Assembly (NCBI GenBank): GCA_023213315.1
Contig: JAKCPI010005103.1
Span: forward strand, 1-64,000
Source: Euborellia annulipes
Lineage: Eukaryota; Arthropoda; Insecta; Dermaptera; Anisolabididae
Length of the DNA: 64,000 nucleotides
Direction of reading: 5' to 3'
Numbering within the stretch: position 1 is the first letter of the stretch; every line of letters starts with the position of its first letter. Positions 55,971 through 64,000 of this stretch are shown here, one piece after another. The notes beneath the pieces are model-generated. The model saw nothing but the letters and a program-made list of their open reading frames with translations, was not told where the DNA came from and made no database searches. The translations under genes and the position numbers were made by a program.

Positions 55971-56108
55971 TTACTTTCTCGTACCCTATATATGAAATAT
56001 ATAGAGAGAGAAAGTATTGGTTTCATGTCAAAAATTCGATGTCGAGATTTTGATGGATCTTCACGTTTTGAGGTCCCCTGAATCCAAAAAAGTGGTTTTC
56101 GCGACATG

Positions 56109-56150
<42 letters not shown>

Positions 56151-56498
56151 GTGTGTGTGTGTGTGTGTGTGTTCAATTTTAAGCATGAAGGAATTGAGCT
56201 AGGAGGCTGAAATTTTATATTTAAGTTAAACACCCCCCGGGACCGACAAAATAAGCTTTTAATCAAAATCGGCCAAAAAGTACTAGTACTTTACTGATGT
56301 ACTTTTTCAGTTTTTTTCGATTTTCTCAAAATTCGCTCTAACGATTTTGATTAAAATTCAAAAATCAATTATTTTTTAGATGCTCTTTCAAATGTATATT
56401 CTCGTTTTGCCCTCAAAATTGTTTGAAGCACACTTTACTCTTGTGCTTCATAGGAAAGATAGGAGAAATAAATGGTTGCCATGGTAACCGAATTTAAA
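55971..56498 (-). mobile_element. C-element inserted at the edge of duplication G
   Basis: TTACTTTCTCGTACCCTATA palindrome end, ATGTCAAAAATTCGATGTCG, CATGGTCTGTCTGTCTGTCT with a (GTCT)n-(GT)n microsatellite (56111-56170), GTACTAGTACTTTACTGATG, AGATGCTCTTTCAAATG and an exact palindromic X-box-like GTTGCCATGGTAAC (56475-56488). It stops there without its far hairpin. Confidence 0.82.
56475..56488. promoter_or_regulatory. Palindromic X-box-like site
   Basis: GTTGCCATGGTAAC is a perfect fit to the RFX X-box palindrome. Binding is inferred. Confidence 0.45.
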
Positions 56499-56746
56499 TC
56501 TTTTTCTTTTTATTAGATTAAAAATCAATTATTATTTAAACGCCCATTTTTTTTTTCGGAGAAAACATATCTCTCTCTCTCACAAAACTATCTTCTCTCT
56601 TTCTACGCGTTTTAAATTTTTCTACCTTATCTTCGCATTTGACCAATGTTAATTTCCTATAGGGATTTGTATGTTAATTTCGATTCAAAAGGGGGTCCCC
56701 TTTAGAACTTTTTAGGCATTTAAAATTTTTTTTTCCAATTCTTATG

Positions 56747-57000
56747 AAGATTTCATTTATTTCATTCACCCTCACCAAAATTGTAAATGGTACAAAATGA
56801 CCTAATCGTATTCGGGAAAGACAAGAAGAAAAAACACTAGTTTGTTTTATTTGACATATAAAATGCAAGTTTGAAAGACTAAGGTGCTATCGGAAACTAA
56901 ATATTTCTCAAAAATGCCACGTAATGCAATGTCTTGTCTTAGAGGAAATTGCCAATCGTTTTTCTTTCATTGCCAAAGTGACTTATCGGCCATCTTTATT
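56747..57000 (+). repeat. Direct duplication G, copy 2
   Basis: Same order as 55738-55970, with CACTAGTTTGTTTTATTTGA and a piece ATCGGAAACTAAATATTTCT that is C-element-like (it matches the CGGAAACTAAATATATG stretch). It continues past the point where copy 1 is interrupted (CATCTTTATTTTTCATGTTC), giving the uninterrupted sequence. Confidence 0.75.
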
Positions 57001-57366
57001 TTTCATGTTCTTTCGTTAGACAGAATAATTATAGCACTGTTTGGAGTTTTTTTTTTTTTTTTTTGATCATTATCAATGATTACAAAATTAGGTTAAGGGA
57101 CTAAAATTATTGATTTAATTCTTATCTTATTAATATTATAAAATTAAAAAATAATTGCTACAGTATTATCTGATCAGTCTTTATATTTTTAGATAAAAAT
57201 ATTAATAAAGGTTTGTTAGGAATGCAAGTTCAACGAAGTGTATTTATTATAAATATTGATTAGAATGACGGTTTTCCCATGAACCAATAACAAATTTTGT
57301 TAAAATATAATAAAATTATTTAAAACAAACAACCAAGTATTTATTAATTTAAATAAGCAAAAAAAG
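57001..57366. other. AT-rich DNA, no feature seen
   Basis: No repeat or gene recognised. Confidence 0.3.
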
Positions 57367-57443
57367 TAGGTACCGCCCGGAGTGGCACCGCGGATCTGTC
57401 GATTTGTACTCAACATGTCCTACTACTGGACCACAGTACCACA
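57367..57443 (-). repeat. tRNA-like fragment, degenerate
   Basis: Minus strand: TGGTACTGTGGTCCAGTAGT has an A-box-like TGGTCCAGTAGTAGG, and CCGCGGTGCCACTCCGGGCG stands where a T arm would be. Stems do not close properly, so it is a SINE head or pseudo-tRNA rather than a gene. Confidence 0.3.
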
Positions 57444-57812
57444 TTCGTTTATTTAAATTTGATAGATCGCTAAGTTTCAGTCTACTAGTGTTTTTTTTTT
57501 TTTTCATCAAGAAACAATTTTTTTTGATAAAATTTTTCAATTTCTTTTATAATTCCTAATTAAAAATTTTAATTTCTCTTTAGTTAATTAAATATGATAA
57601 ACACTAGAGCATCATGTAAAATTTGATTGCTTTAACTTTCACTATAATTTGCCGGAATGTGGGCGAGATTCGTATAATTAGATAATTATTCATTTTTCGT
57701 TAAAAAGTAATGGTACATGCTTCATAAATTATTCACATAATTTTTATTTTTTAGTGTTAATTTTAACACTATTTTTATGTATACTATAAAGTATATATTA
57801 TACTTATATATT
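57444..57812. other. AT-rich DNA, no feature seen
   Basis: Contains a small dyad AGTGTTAATTTTAACACT at 57753-57770. Confidence 0.3.
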
Positions 57813-57870
57813 TATGTATATATGAAAGGTAAAACACAACCTAGTGTATTTTACCTTTCATATATACATA
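57813..57870. repeat. Perfect inverted repeat, 22-bp arms
   Basis: TATGTATATATGAAAGGTAA AA and its exact complement flank the 14-nt loop CACAACCTAGTGTA. The perfect pairing suggests recent origin or a functional hairpin. Confidence 0.75.
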
Positions 57871-60552
57871 ATGTTTGAACTTGAGCCTGCGGTAGAAAGT
57901 TTAAATCTAATATTTATGTATATTTAAAAATTCTACTTTAATATTGCTGGTCAAGTTTACATTTTAAATATTTAAAAACAAATTCAAATAGAGAATTACT
58001 AAAATCCTTTTCTTAATTAAATCTTATCTTATACTATTAATCGAGCAATGTACGTATGTTTGTTTGTTTATATGTAAGCACATCAGTTCTCGCAAACGGC
58101 TCTAACGAATTTTTCAAATTTTAAAATTCGTTTACTAGTACTTTTCTCAATATTCCCTTTAAAGATTTATTTCAAATTCTAAATATATACTACTATTTCC
58201 AGAAATTAAGCTAGGTTTTGCTTTGGGAGACTTCGAATTCTGATCTATATTACTTTTGTAGTTTTTTCTAATTTTAACAAAAGAAAAAAACATTGAGCTC
58301 CACCTCCGACATCCCGAAACTGGTATCTTAATTGAGTGAAAAGGATGGGAGATAAATTTCTAAAATTTGAACAAAATATATATTTAATTTTTTGGCATGC
58401 ATAGAATATGCATTTTGACAAAATGATATACAACATTTTGTTGGCAATCCACAATTTATCACCTTTGGCTCATCTCGATGGGTTCTAGGTCATCTAAACT
58501 CTTCTCTAATAATGAATTCATCTCAAATAAATGTAAATGATACCTCGACGAGAAAAAGTCTTTAAACTTTTATTTAATATGGTTTAGTGTATTTGTAGCT
58601 GTATTGAGACATCGGTTTGACATATGTCATTTTCAAAAGTAAATGCAATATGCATGAAAAGAATTTCAAATTCAAAAGAAAAAAAAAAAAAAAAAAAAAA
58701 AACCAACTGATGAATCTTTCCATTTTCATTCAAATTTTGAAGTGTAGGCTATTTTTGAAAATAATTAATAGTATAATAATAATGGATTTCTGAAAGTTGA
58801 CATTTTTCTTAATCGCGTTATAGAAACATTTCTTGACATTCACTTATTTCTTCTTTTTTTTCCATGTTTATAATCTAATTTATTTCCCGGAAATATCATC
58901 CCATTTTCATTTTTTCCATTGACATGATTCAAAATTGGATTAAATGTGGATTCATCACCACACATGATGACTTAGCCTGGGGTGACTTTTTGTCACCACT
59001 GATATCATTTTATCATTTGATCTGATTGTCTGGGGGTCTCTTAACTGCGGTCTGCGGTTACCGCATCGGCATCCATTGTGCAGTCGCACTTCAGCCTTGG
59101 CTGGATTCACTCAAACGAATCGATAGGAGAGGGGGAAGGCATAGGGTGGTTCACATTCACCTCTTCATTGCATCACTGTGGGCCTTGGGACCTTGCTTAG
59201 CCCGCCTAATTAGACATCCAATCTCTATTTTTTTAATTCTACCTAAGATATTAAATAACTTTCTTAAAATATATCAAAATATTTATATAAACTTATATGG
59301 AAATATGGCAAAAGCTCCAGTTACTTTAAGATTCATTAATCACTAAAAATTTAAATTATTTGACTACTAACTTACCTAAAAATATAAAATATAGGCTATA
59401 TTTATATATGCCAGGTACTTAAATAAAAATATACCCAATTTTTTTTTTTTTTTTAATTCACTCTTAATCTAAGCCATCCACTATTACAATATAATACACA
59501 AAAACAATACTAATATAAATACAATGAATATCACAATGTTCATTTCAACTTTAATTTGCTATAATTTCTTGCTAGTTCAAATATTTCTTCTCCAACAAAT
59601 TCTTGTAATTATTGGTCCATAAAACGGTTAAAAAATTTTAGCTCCGTATTTATTTATTTATTTAATTTAAAAATAATTCTCGTTCACAACTGGAAGCGAA
59701 CCACTGACTTTTGAATCATGAAGCAAGAGCCTTTTTTAATACTTTAAGGGCAAGGGTAATCCCACATAATTTTTTTTTTAAATTAATTGAAAATTTAAAT
59801 TCAACAATGATGGAGTTTTTAAATGCAATATTTCTAATATAGATACCCTTTATTAATTTTAATAAAGTACAAATAAACCGAGGTTTTGTCCCCTATATTT
59901 AACATCTCTAGCCTAAACAATCCCTTAGTAAACATAGAAGCCTCACCCCTTTATAAATATTATATAATTGATTTTCCCCATCTGTGACTCACTCTCATCG
60001 ATCCTTGAAAATAATTTTATGGGATATAAAATTAAATCCACTAGAAAATTATATTTGGGTGTTGATTAACATAAATGATACCCTGTACGGATTTATTTGA
60101 AAATATCCATGTGTTAGTATTTCGAAGCATCCTGTTCAAATCCTAAAATGCCCTCACTTCTATATACGCATCATTGCTTTTATTCATACTATATGCGATT
60201 GAAATCCAGTGACTGATTACAAAATAAAATAAAAGGGAGCTTTAAAAATGAATCAAATTGAATCAACTTATGAGCATCGATTTTACAATTTCTCATTAGG
60301 GAGTGGATGATTAATCCCAACCCCACTAATCGACAATTTGCCACCGTTTGGATGTCTTCGAAAATACACTTGTACTACTGCTGAAGAAATAGAAGAAATT
60401 TAATTTTCATAAATAGACCTGAATTACTATCGTGTTGTATGTACCCTGGTTGCCATCGGCAATGATGACTTAAAATATATTTTGATGAGTGAAATGGGTG
60501 TGGAAAGATAAATAAATGGACAGGATAGCCTCTCCTTTTTATTAAATATATG
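57871..60552. other. AT-rich DNA with a few GC-richer pieces
   Basis: AATCGAGCAATGTACGTATG and TTCTCGCAAACGGCTCTAAC at 58040-58115 look like a dispersed repeat. 59020-59240 is GC-richer (GCGGTCTGCGGTTACCGCAT) with a 106-codon frame of no recognised domain. GTGGTTCGCTTCCAGTTGTG on the minus strand near 59685-59705 is B-box-like and may be a SINE-B remnant. Poly(A) at 58679-58702. Confidence 0.3.
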
Positions 60553-60680
60553 GACCCTGTTATGCATTAGTGTGTCAAGCGCGAAAAAAATTAAAAATTG
60601 AGTTATGGACGGAATATTGTTTCAAATGCTATAATTAATAGCATTTTTTTATAAAATATGTCCTAAAAAATTAACATTTG

Positions 60681-60709
60681 GACCCTGTTACGCATTAGTG
60701 TGTCAAGCG
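60681..60709. repeat. Extra copy of the outer terminus
   Basis: GACCCTGTTACGCATTAGTG TGTCAAGCG repeats the outer end. It lies in a stretch bounded by AAATTAACATT on both sides (before 60679 and near 60729-60740), like an insertion with a short duplication. Confidence 0.5.
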
Positions 60710-60782
60710 ACAGCTACCGAGATTTGAGAAAATTAACATTGGCGCCGTTAATGGGGGATATTATCGCTAGGATTGTTGCTAA

Positions 60783-60805
60783 CGATATGTCGGAGCGACA
60801 TATCG
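60783..60805. repeat. Short hairpin
   Basis: CGATATGTC GGAGC GACATATCG, nine perfect pairs around a five-base loop. Confidence 0.6.
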
Positions 60806-61087
60806 AAGGGGGGTTCCACTAGCGGACAGTCGTATGGATAAATATGGGTGGTGAGAGGCTTGTTCTCTGTTTTCAGTCATTGATCAAGGGCAATGTGATT
60901 GTAATAATAATACCAAAAACGTAAAAAAAAAGTTTCTGCTTAAAAGGAATAAAATGAAAAATAAAGATTAAAATATTATAGGGCTATTTCTTTAATTTGA
61001 AGGAGGTATATAGCTGAATGTTGATAATCAAATAGGTAGAAAGATGAAAAGCAGTTAGTTTATATTTCAATTTATTAATAAACCAGG

Positions 61088-61121
61088 GGGCGTTTCGGTC
61101 ACATATGGGACCACTTCAGCT
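61088..61121 (-). ncRNA. Hammerhead-like motif, left arm, decayed
   Basis: Minus strand: CTGAAGTGGTCCCATATGTG then ACCGAAACGCC. CTGAAGA has lost one base and GTC is changed to GCC. Confidence 0.35.
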
Positions 61122-61369
61122 AATGTCTGAAAATATACATATATAATCCTCGACAAAGTATATTGGGATACACATTGCGTAGATCAATCATGATAATGCC
61201 TCAAATTCTAGTATTATTATTATTATTATTATTATTAGTGAAGTCATTCAATCTCTGTCCATGGTATGATAAGAATAAAATTTGGAGGCTTTATCATGAT
61301 TGAGTTACTGGAATTGTGTATGCCCAATATAACTTAGCGAGGATTATATATATTTTCAGACATTAACCT

Positions 61370-61409
61370 GGCCCTGAAGATGGTCCCATATGTGACCGAA
61401 ACGTCAGCC
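61370..61409 (+). ncRNA. Hammerhead-like motif, right arm
   Basis: CTGAAGA (61374-61380), T, helix II GGTC/GACC with an eight-base loop, GAAAC, GTC. Helix I is GGC against GCC with a C/A mismatch next to the core. Confidence 0.45.
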
Positions 61410-61879
61410 CTAATTTATTAATAAATTGAAATATAAACTAGCTGCTTTGCTCATTCTTTCTACCTATTTGATTATTTCTTCAATATTTATGGAAAGAAGA
61501 ATAAATTTATTTATAAAAATATTTATTTATTACACATCAATTTATTTAAAAAAATTTACATTTTTACTCTCAAAATTAGAATATTGTTTTTAACTTACAA
61601 TTATTAGCTAAAGTTAGAAGTTTTTTAAGTTTAAAATATTTTTTATAATCTGAAAATAAGATTAAGGTAATATCATAAAATATTCAAAATTTAAATGTCA
61701 AAAAAATTTTATATAAAGATAATTAATTACCTTATGAGTATAAGATTTCATTTATTTTTATTTTTTTTTAAGTTTTTAACTTCTTTTTAAGAAAATTGGC
61801 CGAGAATAAAGCTATCTAATATTTATATTTATTTTATTTATGAAATCTCCCTTAGTTGAGATGTTTTCTCTTGGCTGCC

Positions 61880-62095
61880 ATGTTTTAATTTAATTTTATC
61901 GCGGCGATAGTCGCGCCGGGCGATAGCAAGAGCAGCGATGCCGATATCTCGCGTGTCGCTGGGAGAGATATCGCGATGTGTGAACACTTTTTATCGCCCC
62001 CATTCAGATTCCATTGAATCAGCTGGTGCGGGTCGCTCGCGACTATCGCTAGCAACAATCGCTAACGATAATATCGCCCCAGTGTGAACGGCCCC
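61880..62095. other. GC-rich, CpG-dense block with repeated GCGATA
   Basis: GCGGCGATAGTCGCGCCGGG, AGCAGCGATGCCGATATCTC and GTCGCTCGCGACTATCGC repeat short GCGAT/ATCGC units in both orders. It contrasts sharply with the host DNA and is the inner inverted arm of the nested element plus extra sequence. Confidence 0.5.
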
Positions 62096-62581
62096 TAAAA
62101 GTTTTTTGTTTTCATTGGATTAGGCCTATATATAATTTTTTTTTTTTGTCAATTGTGCAAGTAACATTAAATATAAATTATTTTAGGACATATTTCATAA
62201 AAAATACTATTAATTATAGCATTTGAAACAATATTCCGTGCTTAACTCAATTTTTAATTTTTTTCGCGCTTGACACACTAATGCATAACAGGGTCTATAT
62301 ATGAGTCGTCCATAAATAAATATTGGTATATAGAAATTAAAAACCTACCAATTCATCATAATTTTATTTTTTTAAAGATCTTTATAGGCCTATATTTGTT
62401 TTTTTTTTTTTAACTTATTTTGATTATAATTATATAGAACATTCATAAGTTCAAACCTTCATTTATTTTCAAATTTAACCTATTAAATAAATACATCTAA
62501 TTTTTATAAATATATATAAATATTGAATTCTTTAATGTGGTAATTTTTACCTCATATTTTTTATTTGATTGAATTTTATTT

Positions 62582-62677
62582 TACTAATTGTTTTATTATT
62601 TATTTTTTTTTTGTTTCAGGTAAGCATCGATTAATTTCTGTTCGAGCTGTCAAAATCTCATGTTTGTGAGTCGCATG
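62582..62677 (+). promoter_or_regulatory. Ratchet-like recursive splice site B with cryptic exon
   Basis: TACTAAT (62582-62588), T-rich tract, TTTGTTTCAG (ends 62619), then directly GTAAGCATCGAT. 46 nt later GTGAGT (62666-62671) and GCATG (62673-62677). In phase 0 the cryptic exon would read VSID and stop. The layout and signal sequences match site A at 25867, while the exon body has diverged. Confidence 0.5.
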
Positions 62678-63196
62678 TTCCTCTTATATTTATAATTTTT
62701 TCCCGAAAATTACTAATGAAAATATCCCAAAATATCAACTTGATTACTCAATTTGATAAATTACTTAGGGTTGGCTGGCATGCTGCACCACCTAATTCTT
62801 AACACCACATAATTATGGGACTTTGAGGCAGAAAAAAAATTGATGTCGATGGAGAAAAACATGAAACATGCATGAAACGTACACCTACTTTATACCAATG
62901 TTAACATTAAAAAAACATAAATAAAATCTAACCGTACATCCATCATGGGGTTGGGTGTTTTTTTTTTTTTTTTTTCTTTTAATCTCCGGCTCTAATCCAT
63001 TTTATGGCACAGATTAATTAAACTATCTTAATATAAATATGTAATTACTGTACTTTTTATTGGACTTTCCTTTCAAGTTGATTTATTTCTTTTTTTTTTT
63101 TCTTCATTTTTCTGGAGAATTATTTTCTAACTAGCTTCACTGACCGTCTAAAAATTTTAATTAACCATTTTTATGCTTTTTTTAATATTTCATTTA
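62678..63196. other. AT-rich DNA, no feature seen
   Basis: Poly(T) at about 62960. No repeat or gene recognised. Confidence 0.3.
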
Positions 63197-63343
63197 AGGT
63201 TTTTTTTCGGCATCGAAGGGCTATTTAGACCCCATCTCTATTTCAATTGGCTTGGTATTATAATTTTTTGTCGCATGAGACGGGATGCGAACCCTTGACC
63301 TTTGGTATCTGAAGCTAATGCTCTAGCCCTGAGCCACAAGTCA
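63197..63343 (-). repeat. tRNA-derived SINE-B
   Basis: Minus strand: GACTTGTGGCTCAGGGCTAG head with an A box, B box AGGGTTCGCATCCCGTCTCA, then AGCCAATTGAAATAGAGATG and CCTTCGATGCCGAAAAAAAA tail. Same family as 48599. Confidence 0.7.
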
Positions 63344-63417
63344 AGGGTATTTTTATGCCTTTTCATTTAAGGGATTTATTTACTTTATTGTTACCAACTA
63401 ATAAGCTTTTTTTGTTT

Positions 63418-63860
63418 AAAGTCTTTTTCGGCAACTAAGGCTATTTAGAGCCCGTACCTATATATTTATTTTTCGGTTTGTGGCTTTAGCTAGCTATTCA
63501 GCCAGTTCAATATAAATACAATCTATCAAAGATACAAACTTTGAAAAACCCACTTACATAAAATACATTTACAAAACATGCCTTACATAAAAAATAGTTA
63601 ACAAAAATATATGATACAAACAACACTTTACAACAAAATAAACTTTAAAAAAGAATACACTTACTGCTACCATTATAACATGAAATATACATTATGAGCA
63701 AAATTGATCTAAAAAAACCTAATTACAAAATAAAATTCGTTTTATTGTTCCCAATTATTTCAATTGATTGGTAACCAATTCAATTGAAATAAATTTTTGC
63801 CGTTAGGGATTCCAAGCGAGCCCCTGAACCCAAGTACTTCCACTGTGATATGGCCCTACG
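63418..63860 (-). repeat. SINE-B copy, apparently interrupted
   Basis: The tail block (AGTCTTTTTCGGCAACTAAG GCTATTTAG) is at 63420-63450 and the head block (CAATTGAAATAAATTTTTGC... GGGATTCCAAGCGAGCCCC ... ATGGCCCTACGGCCCTGGG) at 63770-63860. The 300 bp between are foreign AT-rich sequence, with GCCAGTTCAATATAAATAC. Confidence 0.45.
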
Positions 63861-64000
63861 GCCCTGGGACTATTAGCTATGATTTTTCATGAGTTCAATA
63901 GGAATATATTAAAAAACTTTGTGACCTCCCAAAAGGATATTTGGGGACAGGACTAATAAATTGAATAAAGATAATTATCTTTATATATATTTTTATTAGT

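Larger units (their letters stand above)
61020..61480. mobile_element. Foldback element with hammerhead-like motifs
   Basis: Left arm AATCAAATAGGTAGAAAGAT... TTATATTTCAATTTATTAAT and right arm AATTTATTAATAAATTGAAA... TTTCTACCTATTTGATT are inverted copies. Both arms carry the CTGAAG...GACCGAAACG motif. An (ATT)n microsatellite (61213-61240) lies near the centre. Confidence 0.7.
60553..62295. mobile_element. Nested inverted-repeat element, about 1.74 kb
   Basis: Outer terminal repeats of about 115 bp: left 60553-60670 (GACCCTGTTATGCATTAGTG... GTCCTAAAA) and right 62181-62295 (inverse). The flanks (TATG... and TATA) would suit a TA target but are not decisive. Inside sits a second, GC-rich inverted pair (60741-60799 with 62032-62095, GATATTATCGCTAGGATTGT and inverse), and inside that a third foldback (61020-61480). 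No transposase frame, so non-autonomous or assembled by nested insertion. A solo end is at 18285. Confidence 0.75.

Noticed and set aside
55955..56266. 103-codon minus-strand frame
   Set aside because: It is the C-element read in reverse with a translated CAGA microsatellite (HTQTDRQTDRQ pattern); similar frames occur in other copies.
57367..57443. A working tRNA gene on the minus strand
   Set aside because: A-box-like sequence is present but the T arm and acceptor stems do not close.
59026..59346. 106-codon plus-strand frame
   Set aside because: No recognisable domain, and the second half becomes the I/N/K/F-rich composition of AT-rich noncoding DNA. Could be chance in a GC-richer block.

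Overview
This is a strongly AT-rich, repeat-dominated stretch of eukaryotic (animal) nuclear DNA. It has no compact gene array, no CRISPR and no operon-like organisation. Signals pointing to an invertebrate, and probably to an arthropod, are: a Penelope-like retroelement tail, a LINE remnant, tRNA-derived SINEs, Tc1/hAT/pogo-like terminal repeats, and an 'ACGCCCTGTATA'-type repeat familiar from arthropod genomes. I cannot name the species. Nothing here is a recognisable complete host gene. The only confident coding sequence is the 3' end of a Penelope-like element running in from the left edge (3-536).

Layout. 0-12 kb: Penelope-like GIY-YIG tail followed by a hammerhead-like RNA motif, several SINEs, foldback elements (5.25, 8.1 and 9.8-10.4 kb), a SINE nested in a 'C-element' and a broken LINE C-terminus. 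12-18 kb: mostly featureless AT-rich DNA with one short inverted-repeat element. 18-31 kb: the densest repeat zone, with many copies of one hairpin-ended element that I call the C-element, including a head-to-head pair (23.6-24.7 kb) and a same-direction cluster (28.1-30.4 kb). A splice-like site that looks like a recursive-splicing ratchet point lies at 25.9 kb. 31-43 kb: foldbacks with hammerhead-like motifs, paired C-tract repeats, a GC-richer block ending in a possible first coding exon (38077-38121), and a C-element cut by a clean hAT-type insertion. 43-49 kb: mostly unannotatable. 49-57 kb: SINEs, C-elements, a pogo-like end and a 250-bp direct duplication interrupted by a C-element. 57-64 kb: a nested inverted-repeat element (60.55-62.30 kb), a second ratchet-like splice site (62.6 kb) and SINE-B copies.

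Three observations deserve most attention. First, two same-strand sites 36.7 kb apart share a TACTAAT branch-point-like box, a pyrimidine tract, CAG|GTAAGCATCGAT and, 46-48 nt downstream, GTGAGT followed by GCATG, while the sequence between has diverged. This is what a zero-length recursive splice site with an RBFOX-regulated cryptic exon would look like. Second, a hammerhead-like fold (CTGARGA, stem, GAAAC-GTC) recurs in the Penelope-like tail and in foldback elements, with different but still complementary stems. Third, the C-element carries a palindromic RFX X-box-like site (GTTRCCATGGYAAC) in most longer copies, so it could spread regulatory sites.

All family calls come from reading motifs by eye. 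Boundaries of old repeats are approximate.
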